Of a stretch of DNA of 64,000 nucleotides, positions 31,235 to 42,776 are shown one piece after another (the first letter of the stretch is position 1; each line of letters begins with the position of its first letter). This stretch comes from Anodontia alba. Lineage: Eukaryota; Mollusca; Bivalvia; Lucinida; Lucinidae. The stretch spans positions 73,604,953 to 73,668,952 of the forward strand of contig OZ024827.1 of the NCBI GenBank assembly GCA_964016985.1. Reading direction: 5' to 3'. The notes under the pieces are model-generated. The model did not search any database. It was not told the DNA's origin and worked only from the letters and a program-made list of their open reading frames with translations. The position numbers and the translations under genes were made by a program.

Positions 31235-31779
31235 TGGATGGATGGATGGATATTTTATTTATAGACGCTCAACCCTAAAAGGGCATATAGCGTCTAATAA
31301 CTTTTATATTATATGATGAGTTTATTTAATTTGAAATTAAAAACATATAAGATTGATATGTTGATTTTAAAAAGATAACAGTATTAAAGAATTATGATTT
31401 ATTAAAAAGTCCATTTTTTTTTAAGAAAGTCGATGATTTTGTTAGTTGGTATATCATTAAAAAGATCCTTTACATTTTTTATATTAAAATATTTTGTGCG
31501 AATATGATTAAATTCTGCACAAGTAATAAGAAAATGTTTGACTGTAAAAGGTTCGTTACAAGGAATGCAGAATGGTGCTTGTTCATTTTTTAATATATAA
31601 GAATGAGTAATTCTAGTTTGTCCAATTCTACAACTGGTGATTTTCGTTTGTTCTTTTCTGCTGTGATTAAAGAATGCGCATTTGCTGTTAAAATTTGGTT
31701 TTATTTCATTCAGTTTATTTTGAGTTTGTTTTTCCCAAATAGATTGACATTTATTGTTAATGTATTGACGGATGTTGGA
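31235..31779 (-). mobile_element. I/Nimb-like LINE copy N1, 3' end (interrupted by N2)
   Basis: The minus-strand element's 3' end is at the left: an ATCC-repeat tail at 31235-31250, a terminal hairpin at 31263-31295, the 3' UTR, then the C-terminal part of ORF2 with many changes relative to the young copies. It stops at 31779 in ATGTTGGA, where the N2 tail begins. Unbroken sister copies continue that sequence as GGATTT. It is the outermost and so the oldest layer of the nest. Its remainder should lie right of base 64000. Confidence 0.85.
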
Positions 31780-34700
31780 TGGATGGATGATATTTTATTT
31801 ATAGACGCTCAACCCTAAAAGGGCATATAGCGTCTAAAAACTTTTATATTATATGATGAGTTTATTTAATTTGAAATTAATAACATAAGATTGATATGTT
31901 AATTTTAAAAAAAATAACAGTATTAATAATTATAATTTATTTAAAAAGTCCAATTGCTTTAAGAAAGTCGATTATTTTGTTAGTTGGTACATCATTAAAA
32001 AGATCCTTTACAGTTTTTATATTAAAATATTTTATGCGAATATGATTAAACTCTGCACAAATAATAAGAAAATGTTTGACTGTAAAAGGTTCATTCAAGG
32101 AATGCAGAATGGAGCTTGTTCATTTTTAATATATAAGAATGAGTAACTCTTGTGTGTCCAATTCTACATCTAGTGATATTTGTTTGTTCTTTTCTGCAGT
32201 AATTTGAGAATGCGCATTTGCTGTTAAAATATGGTTTTATTTCAGTCAGTTTATTATGAGTTTGTTTTTCCAAACTAGATTGACATTTGTTGTTAATGTT
32301 TTGACGAATGTTGGATTTAAAATTGGAGTAAGGAATTTTAAAATTTGTTATCATTAAGGATAATGCAGATTTAGCTTCTAAATCGGCTAATTCATTTCCA
32401 CGAATATTAATGTGGCTGGGAAGCCAACAAAAATATAATAATAATAGGTAATAGGTAATAATATTTTTTTAAGAATTTGCTGAATTAAAGGGTCCTATGG
32501 TGTAAATCTTTAAAGGATTTAATACAGAAAGAGAATCTGAATAAATGATGAATTGTTTTTCAGATTGATCTCTGATATGATAAAGTGCAATATCAATTGC
32601 CTTGGCTTCAGCGGTAAAAATGGAGCTATTATCGGGTAATCTGATACTGTCAGTAAAATTTGGACTAATAACAGAACAAGCAACTTTCTCATCTTGTTTC
32701 GAACCATCTGTATAAATCGACAGGTAATGTTTATAATTTGATTTAATTTCTAAAAATTCATTCTTAAAAATATGCGACTCAACTTCTGTTTTTCTTTTAT
32801 TTTTATGAAGGTCTAATACAATCTTTGGAGGGTTTAACGTCCATGGCTCTTTTGAAAGAAAAGAAAAATGCTGAACATTTTTAATATTAATATTGGCCTC
32901 TTCAAGTAACGATTGTATTCTCAGGCCAAGGGGTTTAATAGCCGTTGGTTTATTGTTGTAAAATCTTTCGTATTTAGTATTAAAAACACAATCATAAGCT
33001 GAATTTCGTGGATTGGCGGCTAATTTAGTAACATATTGAAGAGATAATTTCTCTCTTCTTATATACAATGATGGTTCATTTGATTCAGCGTATAAACTTT
33101 CGACGGGGGGAGTACGAAAAGCCCCTAGAGCCAGACGTAAACCTTGGTGATAAATAGTATCCAAAGATTTCAAATAAGATTTTCTTGCGGATCCATAAAC
33201 TATGGATCCATAATCCAATTTAGATCTAATTAAAGATCTATAGAGATTTAAAAGAACAGTACGATTTCCTCCCCAGTCGGAACTGGAGAGAACTTTAAGA
33301 ATATCAAGTGCTTTTAAACATTTAGCTTTTAAAGCTTTGATGTGTGGTATAAAAGATAATTTGTTATCGAACAAAAGACCCAGGAATTTTGCTTCACTGA
33401 CAACTGGAATTGGACTACCGTATATGGTGAGATGAGGATCTAAATGTAGCTGACGTATCTGACAAAAATGAACGCATTGAGTTTTTGTTTTTGAAAATTT
33501 GAAACCATTTTCTGTTGCCCAATCTTCTATATTATTTAAACATCGTTGTAGTTTGAATTCAATGGTTTTCATATTTTTCGATCTAATAAATATTCCAAAA
33601 TCGTCAACAAAAAGTGAACAATCAAGGTCTTTCACACATTTAACAATATCGTTAATTTTAATGCCAAACAAGGTAGGTGATAAAATGCTTCCCTGTGGTA
33701 CACCTTGTTCTTGTTTAAATATGTCCGATAACGTATTACCTATTCGAACATTAAATGTTCGATCTGATACAAAATTTTGAATAAAAAGTGGTAATCGGCC
33801 TTTAAGGCCTAATTTATGTAAATCTTTCATGATGCCATGTTTCCAAGTAGTATCGTAAGCTTTTTCAAGGTCAAAAAATACAGCTACTACATGTTCTTTT
33901 TTAACAAAGGCATCACGAATAAAACATTCCAAACGAATCAAATGATCGTTTGTACAATTATTTTTTCTGAATCCAGCTTGATATTTTGTTATAAGCTGGT
34001 TTGATTCTAAGAACCAAACCAGTCTATCATTAATCATTCTCTCCATTGTTTTACATAAACAACTTGTCAAAGCAATAGGTCTGTAGTTAGTAGCTTCAGT
34101 ATGATCTTTATTTGGTTTTGGTATAGGTATAATCGTTGCTTTACTCCAGTCTTTTGGAAATTTTCCCGTGGTCCAAATATCATTTAAAATATTTAATAAT
34201 GTTTCTAAAGCGTTATCGGGTAAATGCTTAAGAATTTCATGATGAATGTCATCAGGACCAGCAGCTGTATCGTGAGATTTATGAAGAGCATCTAATAATT
34301 CTGAAGCTGTGAATGGTACATTATATTTTTTCATGATTTAGTGACGTAAAATTTAGATGCTCTTTCTCTCGTTCCTGTTTTATGTTTTGAAAGGTTTCGG
34401 AATAATTTGCACTAGAAGAGTTTTTCTGAAAATTCTCTCCTAGTGCATTGGAAATATCTTTAGTCGTTGAGCATATATTTCCATTTGATTTAATATGGAC
34501 ATGCTTGTTATTTTTATTTTTGCCAGTAATTTTTCGAATCATGTCCCATATTTTCTTTGCTGGAGTTCTAGAATTAAGTTTGGAGACGTATTGCTGCCAA
34601 GATGTTCTTTTAGCCGTTTTTATTGTCTTGCGAGCTTTAGCTCGCATTTGTTTGGCATGGATTAGACATGGATTAGATTTTCTTTTGTTGGCTGCCTATT

Positions 34701-35234
34701 GAACTTTCGTAAGGCAGATTTTCTTTTATTTATTGAATTTTTAACATCGTTATTAAACCAAGGTCTATTTCTTTTTGAACGTGTCGAGGACTTCGGAATA
34801 CATTTTTCGGCTATGTGAATTAATGTAACAGTAAAAGCTTGTATATCATCTGCTGTTTTAAACATTTCAGGTTTTAATTTTTCATTACATATCTCTATAA
34901 AATTCTCCCAGTTTGCCTTATTCAAATTCCACCGTGAATGATGGTCTTCATTTGTCGATTCAATTCTTCAATTTTAATTGGAAAATGATCGCTCACATGA
35001 AGGTCATCTAGAACTGACCAGTCAAAATCTAAGTAAATATTTGGAGAGCATATAGACAAATCTAAAGCAAAATAATTTCTTGTAGGAGAATGAAGATAAG
35101 TTGGTTGTTTGTCGTTAAATAAACATAGATTATTTTCTGCAATAAAATTTTCTGTTATTTCTCCTTTGTCATTTGTATCCAGACAACCCCATAGTTTGCT
35201 GTGACTGTTAAAGTCACCTAATAATAAATAAGGA
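31780..35234 (-). mobile_element. I/Nimb-like LINE copy N2 (interrupted by N3)
   Basis: ATCC-repeat tail at 31780-31790, terminal hairpin at 31803-31835, 3' UTR, then ORF2 from C-terminus to the endonuclease. The copy is cut at 35234 in AATAAGGA, where N3 begins; intact copies continue AATAAGGACGAGG. It is decayed but easily aligned to N5 throughout. Confidence 0.92.
32091..35234 (-). pseudogene. N2 ORF2, broken (endonuclease part to C-terminus)
   Basis: Largest open piece 32469-34334 (621 codons: palm and fingers with FFDLEKAYDTTWK, QGVPQGSILSPTLF and FVDDFGIF, and the start of RNase H with IYTDGSKQDEK and YSDSLS). Breaks: frameshift near 34330 (one extra T in the poly-T before CATGATTTAG), an 11-bp duplication of ACATGGATTAG near 34664-34685, one base lost near 34975, a changed RNase H/C-terminal region near 32430-32470, and loss of the C-terminal frame near 32091 and 32354. 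Not functional. Confidence 0.9.
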
Positions 35235-35409
35235 TGGATGGATGGATATTTTATTTATAGAAGCCAAACCCTAAAAGGGCATATAGCGTCTAATACGTTG
35301 TACATTATATGATGATTTTATTTAATGAGAAATTAAGAATATCTAGGGTTGATGTGTTCATTTTAAAAAGATAAAAGTATCAAAGATTTTAAATTATTAA
35401 AAATACAGA

Positions 35410-38400
35410 TCATATTTTATTAAAAAGTCCGATCTCTTTAAGAAAGTCGAGTATTTTCTGAGTTGGCATATCATTAAAAAGTTCCTTTATATTTATTACA
35501 TTAAAATACTTTGTGCGAATATAATTAAATTCAGCACAAGTGACAAGAAAATGTTTGACCGTAAAAGGTTCGTTACAAGGAATGCAGAATGGAGCTTGTT
35601 CATTTTTTAATATGTAAGAATGAGTAATTCTAGTGTATCCAATTCTACATCTCGTGATTTGTGTTTGTTCTTTTCTGCTGTAATTAGAGAATGTGCATTT
35701 GCTGTTAAAATTTGGTTTTATTTCATTTAGTTTATTTTGAGTTTGTGTTTCCCAAACATACTGACATTTATTGTTAATGTATAGACGGATGTTCGATTTA
35801 AAGTCGGAGTGAGGAATTTTAAAATTGGTTATCACTAAGGATAGTGCAGATTTAGCTTCTAAATCGGCTAATTCATTTCCACGAATATTAGCCGGCCTCG
35901 GTGGCTCAGTTGGATGCGCCGTCCGACTGGAGACCAGGAGGTCGCGGGTTCAACCCCCGCCGAGGTCGGCAACATTCTTTCGTGGAGATTGATCATGAAA
36001 TATTTTCTACGGTCATTCTCTCCCTTCCGCTGATTCAAGAAGGGCAGTTGTCAGTTCCTGTCGAAAGAATGTGCACAATACCGGTTAACTGCTTAGAGGA
36101 CTAAGCCTGCCCAGTAAATGTGTGGTTAGGTAAACTGACCGCGCTCGACATGACCCCATTGGGTTGACTGGGCCGTAAAACCTCAACACACAAAAAAAAA
36201 CAACAAAAAAAACCCCACGAATATTAACGTGGCTGGGAAGCCAACAAAATACAATTTCTTTTGAAATTGAAAGGTAATAATATTTTTTAAGAATTTGCTG
36301 AATTTATGGGTTTCTATGGTGTAAATCTTTAAGAGATTTTAATACAGAAAGAGAATCTGAATAAATGATGAACTGTTTTTCAGACTGATCTCTGATATGG
36401 TAAAGTGCAATACCAATTGCCTTGGCTTCGGCGGTAAAGATGGAGCTATTGTCAGGTAATCTGATACTGTCAGTAAAATTTGGACTAATAACAGCACAAG
36501 CAACTTTCTCATCTTGTTTCGAACCATCTGTATAAATTGACAGGTAATGTTTATAATTTGACTTGGTTTCTAAAACTTCATTTTTAAAAATGTGCGACTC
36601 AACTTCTGTTTTTTTATTTTTATGAAGGTCTAATATAATCTTTGGAGGGTTTAACGTCCATGGCTCTTTTGATGGAAAAAAAAAAAAAAAAAAAGCTGAA
36701 CATTTTTAATATTAATATTGGCCTCTTCAAGTAACGGTTGTATTCTCAGGCCAAAGGGTTTAATAGCCGTTGGTTTATTGTTGTAAAATCTTTCATATTT
36801 AGGATTAAAAACACAATCATAGGCTGAATTTCGTGGATTAGCAGCTTATTTAGTAACATATTGAAGAGATAATTTTTCCCTTCTTATATACAGTGATGGT
36901 TCATTTGATTCAGCGTATAACCTTTCGATGGGGAAAGTACGAAAAGCCCCTAGAGCCAGACGTAAACCTTGGTGATGAATAGTATCTAAAGAATTCAAAT
37001 AAGATTTTCTAGCGGATCCATAAACTATGGATCCATAATCCAGTTTAGTTCAAATTAAAGATCTATAAAGATTTAAAAGAACAGTACGATCTCCTCCCCA
37101 GTCGGAACTGGAGAGAACTTTAAGAATATCAAGTGCTTTTAAACATTGAGCTTTTAAAGCTTTGATGTGTGGTATAAAAGATAATTTGTTATCGAACAAA
37201 AGACCCAGGAATTTTTCTTCACTGACGACTGGAATGGGACTACCGTATATGGTGAGATGAGGATCTAAATGTAGCTGACGTATTTGACAAAAATGAACGC
37301 ATTGAGTTTTTGTTTTTGAAAATTTGAAACCATTTTCTATTGCCCAATCTTCTGTATTATTTAAACATCGTTGTAGTTTGAATTCAATGGTTTCCATATT
37401 TTCCGATCTAATAAATATTCCAAAATCGTCAACAAAAAGTGAACAATCAAGGTCTTTCACACATTTAACAATATCATTAATTTTAATGTCAAACAAGGTA
37501 GGTGATAAAATGCTTCCCTGTGGCACACCTTGTTCTTGTTTAAATATGTCCGATAACGTATTACCTATTCGAACATTAAATGTTCGATCTGATAAAAAGT
37601 TTTGAATAAAAGATGGTAATCGGCCTTTAAGGCCTAATTTATGTAAATCTTTCATGATGCCATGTTTCCAAGTAGTATCGACAGCCTTTTCAAGATAAAA
37701 AAATACAGCAACTACATGTTCTTTTTTAACAAAGGCATCACGAATAAAACATTCCAAATGAATCAAATGATCGTTTGTACAGTTATTTTTTTCTGAATCC
37801 AGCTTGATATTTTGTTATAAGCTGGTTTGATTCCAAGAACCAAACCAGCCTATCATTAATCATTCTCTCCATTGTTTTACATAAACAACTTGTGAAAGCA
37901 ATAGGTCTGTAGTTAGTAGCTTCAGTATGATCTTTATTTGGTTTTGGTATAGGTATAATCGTTGCTTCACTCCAGTCTTTAGGAAATTTTCCAGTGATCC
38001 AAATATCATTCAAAATATTTAATAAAGTTTTTAAAGCGTTATCGGTTAAATGTTTAAGAATTTGATAATGAATGTCATCAGGACCAGCAGCTGTATCATG
38101 AGATTTATGAAGAGCATGTAATAATTCTGAAGCTGTAAATGGTACATTATATTTTTCATGATTTAGTGACATAAAATTTAGATGCTCTTTCTCTCGTTCC
38201 TGTTTTATGTTTTGAAAGGTTTAGGAATTATTTGCACTAGAAGTGTTTTTCTTAAAATTCTCTCCTAGTGCATTGGAAATATCTTTAGTCGTTGAGCATA
38301 TATTTCCATTTGATTTAATATGGACATGCTTGTTATTTTTATTTTTGCCAGTAATTTTTCGAATCATGTTCCATATTTTCTTTGCTGGAGTTCTAGAATT

Positions 38401-39008
38401 AAGTTTGGAGACGTATTGCTGCCAAGATGTTCTTTTAGCCGTTTTTATTGTCTTGCGAGCTTTAGCTCGCATTTGTTTGGCATGGATTAGATTTTCTTTT
38501 GTTGGCTGCCCATTTAACTTTCGTAAGGCAGATTTTCTTTTATTTATTGAATTTTTAACATCGTTATTAAACCAAGGTCTATTTCTTTTTGAACGTGTCG
38601 AAGACTTCGGAATACATTTTTCGGCTATATGAATTAATGTATCAGTAAAAGTTTTTATATCATCTGCTGTTTTAAACATTTCAGGATTTAATTTTTCATT
38701 ACATAGCTCCATAAAATTCTCCCAGTTTGCTTTACTCAAATTCCATCGGGAATGATGGTCTTCATTTGTCGATTCAATTTCTTCAATCTTAATTGGAAAG
38801 TGATCGCTCCCATGAAGGTCATCTAGAACTGACCAATCAAAATCTAAGTAAATATTTGGAGAGCATATAGACAAATCTAAAGCAAAATAATTTCTTGTAG
38901 GAGAATGAAGATAAGTTGGTTCTTTATCGCTAAATAAACATAGATCATTTTCTGCAATAAAATTTTCTATTATTTCTCCTTTATCATTTGTATCCAGACA
39001 ACCCCATA
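35410..39008 (-). pseudogene. N3 ORF2, broken
   Basis: Open pieces at 35410-35835 (C-terminal zinc region), 37050-37766 (reverse transcriptase palm, FVDDFGIF intact), 37783-38172 (fingers) and 38221-38874 (linker and endonuclease end). Breaks include the SINE insertion, an A run grown to 19 bases near 36676-36694, a stop replacing a Leu codon near 36846, an extra T near 37780 and a stop near 38222. FFYLEKAVDTTWK replaces FFDLEKAYDTTWK, so the first catalytic Asp of the polymerase is lost as well. Confidence 0.9.
35891..36214 (+). mobile_element. tRNA-derived SINE, plus-strand copy with 12-bp target duplication
   Basis: Flanked by CCACGAATATTA at 35879-35890 and 36215-36226. The tRNA-like head starts GCCGGCCTCGGTGGCTCAGT. 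The RNA polymerase III A box is near 35902-35913 (TGGCTCAGTTGG) and the B box at 35947-35957 (GGTTCAACCCC). The acceptor-like stem GGCCTCGG pairs with CCGAGGTC. The body ends GGGCCGTAAAACC with an A/C-rich tail. It is inserted against the sense of the N3 ORF2. A functional tRNA is unlikely, since the anticodon and D arms do not fold well. Confidence 0.93.
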
Positions 39009-42000
39009 GGGCATATAGCGTCTAATAAGTTTTATGTTATATGATGATTTTATTTAATGAGAAATTTAAAAATATCTAGGATTGATGTGTTTATTTTAAA
39101 GAGATAAAGTATCAATGATTTTAAGTTATTAAAAATACTGATCATATTTTATTAAAAAGTCCGATCTCTTTAAGAAAGTCGAGTATTTTCTGAGTTGGCA
39201 TATCAAAAAGTTCCTTTATAGTTTTTATATTAAAATACTTTGTGCGAATGTAATTAAATTCAGCACAAGTGATAAGAAAATGTTTGACTGTAAAAGGTTC
39301 GTTACAAGGAATGCAGAATGGAGCTTGTTCATTTTTTAATATGTAAGAATGAGTAATTCTAGTGTGTCCAATTCTACATCTCGTGATTTTTGTTTGTTCT
39401 TTTCTGCTGTAGTTAGAAAATGTGCATTTGCTGTTAAAATTTGGTTTTATTTCATTTAGTTTATTTTGAGTTTGTGTTTCCCAAACAGACTGACATTTAT
39501 TATTAATGTATAGACGGATGTTCGATTTAAAGTCGGAGTGAGGAATTTTAAAATTGGTTATCACTAAGGATAGTGCAGATTTAGCTTCTAAATGGGCTAA
39601 TTCATTTCCACGAATATTAACGTGGCTGGGAAGCCAACAAAATACAATTTCTTTTGAAACTGAATGGTAATAATATTTTTTAAGAATTTGCTGAATTAAT
39701 GGGTTTCTATGGTGTTAATCTTTAAGAGATTTTAGTACAGAAAGAGAATCTGAATAAATGATGAACTGTTTTTCAGACTGATCTCTGATATGGTAAAGTG
39801 CAATATCAATTGCCTTGGCTTCGGCGGTAAAAATGGAGCTATTATCAGGTAATCTGATACTCTCAGTAAAATTTGGACTAATAACAGAACAAGCAACTTT
39901 CTCATCTTGTTTTGAACCATCTGTATATATTGACAGGTAATGTTTATAATTTGATTTGATTTCTAAAAATTCATTCTTAAAAATATGCGACTCGACTTCT
40001 GTTTTTTTTATATTTATGAAGGTCTAAAATAATCTTTGGAGGGTTTAACGTCCATGGCTCTTTTGATGGAAAAGAAAAATGCAGAACATTTTTAATATTG
40101 ATATTGGCCTCTTCAAGTAACGGTTGTATTCTCAGGCCAAGTGGTTTAATAGCTGTTGGTTTATTATTGTAAAATCTTTCACATTTAGGGTTAAAAACAC
40201 AATCATGAGCTGAATTACGAAGATTGGCGGCTAATTTAGTAACATATTGAAGAGACAATTTCTCTCTCCTTATATACAATGATGGTTCATTTGATTCAGC
40301 GTATAAACTTTCGATGGGGGAAGTACGAAAAGCCCCTAGAGCCAGACGTAAACCTTGGTGATGAATAGTATCCAAAGATTTCAAATAAGATTTTCTTGCG
40401 GATCCATAAACTATGGATCCATAATCCAATTTAGATATAATTAAAGATCTATAGAGATTTAAAAGAACAGTACGATCTCCTCCCCAGTCGGAACTGGAGA
40501 GAACTTTAAGAATATCAAGAGCTTTTAAACATTTAGCTTTTAAAGCTTTGATGTGTGGTATAAAAGATAATTTGTTATCGAACAAAAGACCCAGAAATTT
40601 TGCTTCACTGACGACTGGAATAGGACTACCGTACATGGTGAGATGAGGATCTAAATGTAGCTGACGTATCTGACAAAAATGAACGCATTGAGTTTTTGTT
40701 TTTGAATATTTGAAACCATTTTCTGTTGCCCAATCTTCTATATTGTTTAAACATCGTCGTAGTCTGAATTCAATGGTTTCCATATTTTTCGATCTAATAA
40801 ATATTCCAAAATCGTCAACAAAAAGTGAACAATCAAGGTCTTTCACACATTTAACAATATCGTTAATTTTAATGCCAAACAAGGTAGGTGATAAAATGCT
40901 TCCCTGTGGTACATCTTGTTCTTGTTTAAATATGTCCGATAACGTATTACCTATTCGAACATTAAATGTTCGATCTGATAAAAAGTTTTGAATAAAAAGT
41001 GGTAATCGACCTTTAAGGCCTAATTTATGTAAATCTTTCATGATGCCATGTTTCCAAGTAGTATCGTAAGCCTTTTCAAAGTCAAAAAATACAGCTACTA
41101 CATGTTCTTTTTTAACAAAGGCATCACGAATAAAAGATTCCAAACGAATCAAATGATCGTTTGTACAGTTATTTTTTCTGAATCCAGCTTGATATTTTGT
41201 TATAAGCTGGTTTGATTCCAAGAACCAAACCAGTCTATCATTAATCATTCTCTCCATTGTTTTACATAATCAACTTGTCAAAGCAATAGGTCTGTAGTTA
41301 GTAGCTTCAGTATGATCTTTATTAGGTTTTGGTATAGGTATAATCGTTGCTTTACTCCAGTCTTTTGGAAATTTTCCAGTGATCCAAGTATCATTTAAAA
41401 TATTTAATAAAGTTTTTAAAGCTCTATCGGGTAAATGTTTAAGAATTTGATAATGAATGTCATCAGGACCAGCAGCTGTATCGTGAGATTTATTAAGAGC
41501 ATCTAATAATTCTGAAGCTGTGAATGGTACATTATATTTTTCATGATTTAGTGACGTAAAATTTAGATGCTCTTTCTCTCGTTCCTGTTTTATGTTTTGA
41601 AAGGTTTCGGAATAGTTTGCACTAGAAGAGTTTTTCTGAAAATTCTCTCCTAGTGCATTGGAAATATCTTTAGTCGTTGAGCATATATTTCCATTTGATT
41701 TAATATGGACATGTTTGTTATTTTTATTTTTGCCAGTAATTTTTCGAATCATGTCCCATATTTTCTTTGCTGGAGTTCTAGAATTAAGTTTGGAGACGTA
41801 TTGCTGCCAAGATGTTCTTTTAGCCGTTTTTATTGTCTTGCGAGCTTTAGCTCGCATTTGTTTGGCATGGATTAGATTTTCTTTTGTTGGCTGCCTATTG
41901 AACTTTCGTAAGGCAGATTTTCTTTTATTTATTGAATTTTTAACATCTTTATTAAACCAAGGTCTATTTCTTTTTGAACGTGTCGAGGACTTTGGAATAC

Positions 42001-42606
42001 ATTTTTCGGCTACATGAATTAATGTATCAGTAAAAGCTTGTATATCATCTGCTGTTTTAAACATTTCAGGATTTAATTTTTCATTACATAGCTCCATAAA
42101 ATTCTCCCAGTTTGCTTTATTCAAATTCCATCGGGAATGATGGTCTTCATTTGTCGATTCAATTTCTTCAATTTTAATTGGAAAATGATCGCTCCCATGA
42201 AGGTCATCTAAAACTGACCAATCAAAATCTAAGTAAATATTTGGAGAGCATATAGACAAATCTAAAGCAAAATAATTTCTTGTAGGAGAATGAAGATAAG
42301 TTGGTTGTTTATCGTTAAATAAACATAGATCATTTTCTGCAATAAAATTTTCTATTATTTCTCCTTTGTCATTTGTATCCAGACAACCCCATAGTTTGCT
42401 GTGACTATTAAAGTCACCTAATAATAAATAAGGACGAGGTAACTGGTTTATAAGATTTTCTAAATCGTGTTTAGAAAATTTACAGTGTGGAGGGAGATAT
42501 AGAGAACAAATTGTTATGGATTTAGACAGAGTGACATTTACAGCAACAGCTTGTAAATTAGTATTTATATCTATCTGTCTATGAGGAACATTTGATTTTA
42601 CATGGA
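39009..42606 (-). mobile_element. I/Nimb-like LINE copy N4, part 1 of 3 (3' portion)
   Basis: Begins within the terminal hairpin (GGGCATATAGCGTCT), so it lacks the tail and the distal hairpin arm. It continues through ORF2 to the endonuclease and is cut at 42606 by N5. GATTTTACATGGA at 42594-42606 recurs at 49045-49057, where N4 resumes. N4 is the host of three later copies (N5, N6, N7). Confidence 0.93.
39142..42606 (-). pseudogene. N4 ORF2, main part, few breaks
   Basis: Nearly complete. Open pieces 41270-42606 (endonuclease to fingers), 39977-41257 (palm, FVDDFGIF, thumb) and 39142-39564 (C-terminal zinc region). Two breaks explain it: a TGT to TGA change in the SCLCK motif near 41269-41272, and one extra T in a T run near 40002-40009 that shifts the frame before RNase H. 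QDVPQG replaces QGVPQG. The N-terminal 80 or so codons are on the other side of N5 (49058-49262). Confidence 0.9.
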
Positions 42607-42630
42607 TGGATGGATGGATATTTTGTTTAT

Positions 42631-42663
42631 AGACGCTCAACCCTAAAAGGGCATATAGCGTCT
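42631..42663 (-). promoter_or_regulatory. 3'-terminal hairpin of the LINE (N5 copy)
   Basis: In element sense: outer stem AGACGCT pairing with AGCGTCT (7 bp), then an inner CCCT/AGGG stem with a T loop. Same position in N1 (31263), N2 (31803), N3 (35259), N6 (49719 and 49786), N7 (57850) and N8 (60543). Likely recognised by the element's own reverse transcriptase; this is inference by analogy with other stringent LINEs. Confidence 0.8.
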
Positions 42664-42776
42664 AATAAGATGATTATATGATGATTTTATTTAATGAGAA
42701 ATTAAAAATATCTAGGATTGATGAGTTCATTTTAAAAAGATAAAGTATCAATGATTTTATGTTATTAAAATACAGA

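Larger units (their letters stand above)
35235..39008 (-). mobile_element. I/Nimb-like LINE copy N3 (carries a SINE; cut by N4 with a deletion)
   Basis: ATCC-repeat tail at 35235-35248, terminal hairpin position 35259-35291 with a damaged outer stem (AGAAGCC instead of AGACGCT), ORF2 from C-terminus to endonuclease. A SINE with its own target duplication is inserted at 35891-36214. The copy ends at 39008 inside the endonuclease (ACAACCCCATA), joined directly to a 3'-shortened N4. Confidence 0.9.

Noticed and set aside
35891..35975. Functional tRNA gene
   Set aside because: It has A and B boxes and a pairing acceptor stem, but the anticodon and D arms fold poorly. It continues into a SINE body and is flanked by a target duplication.
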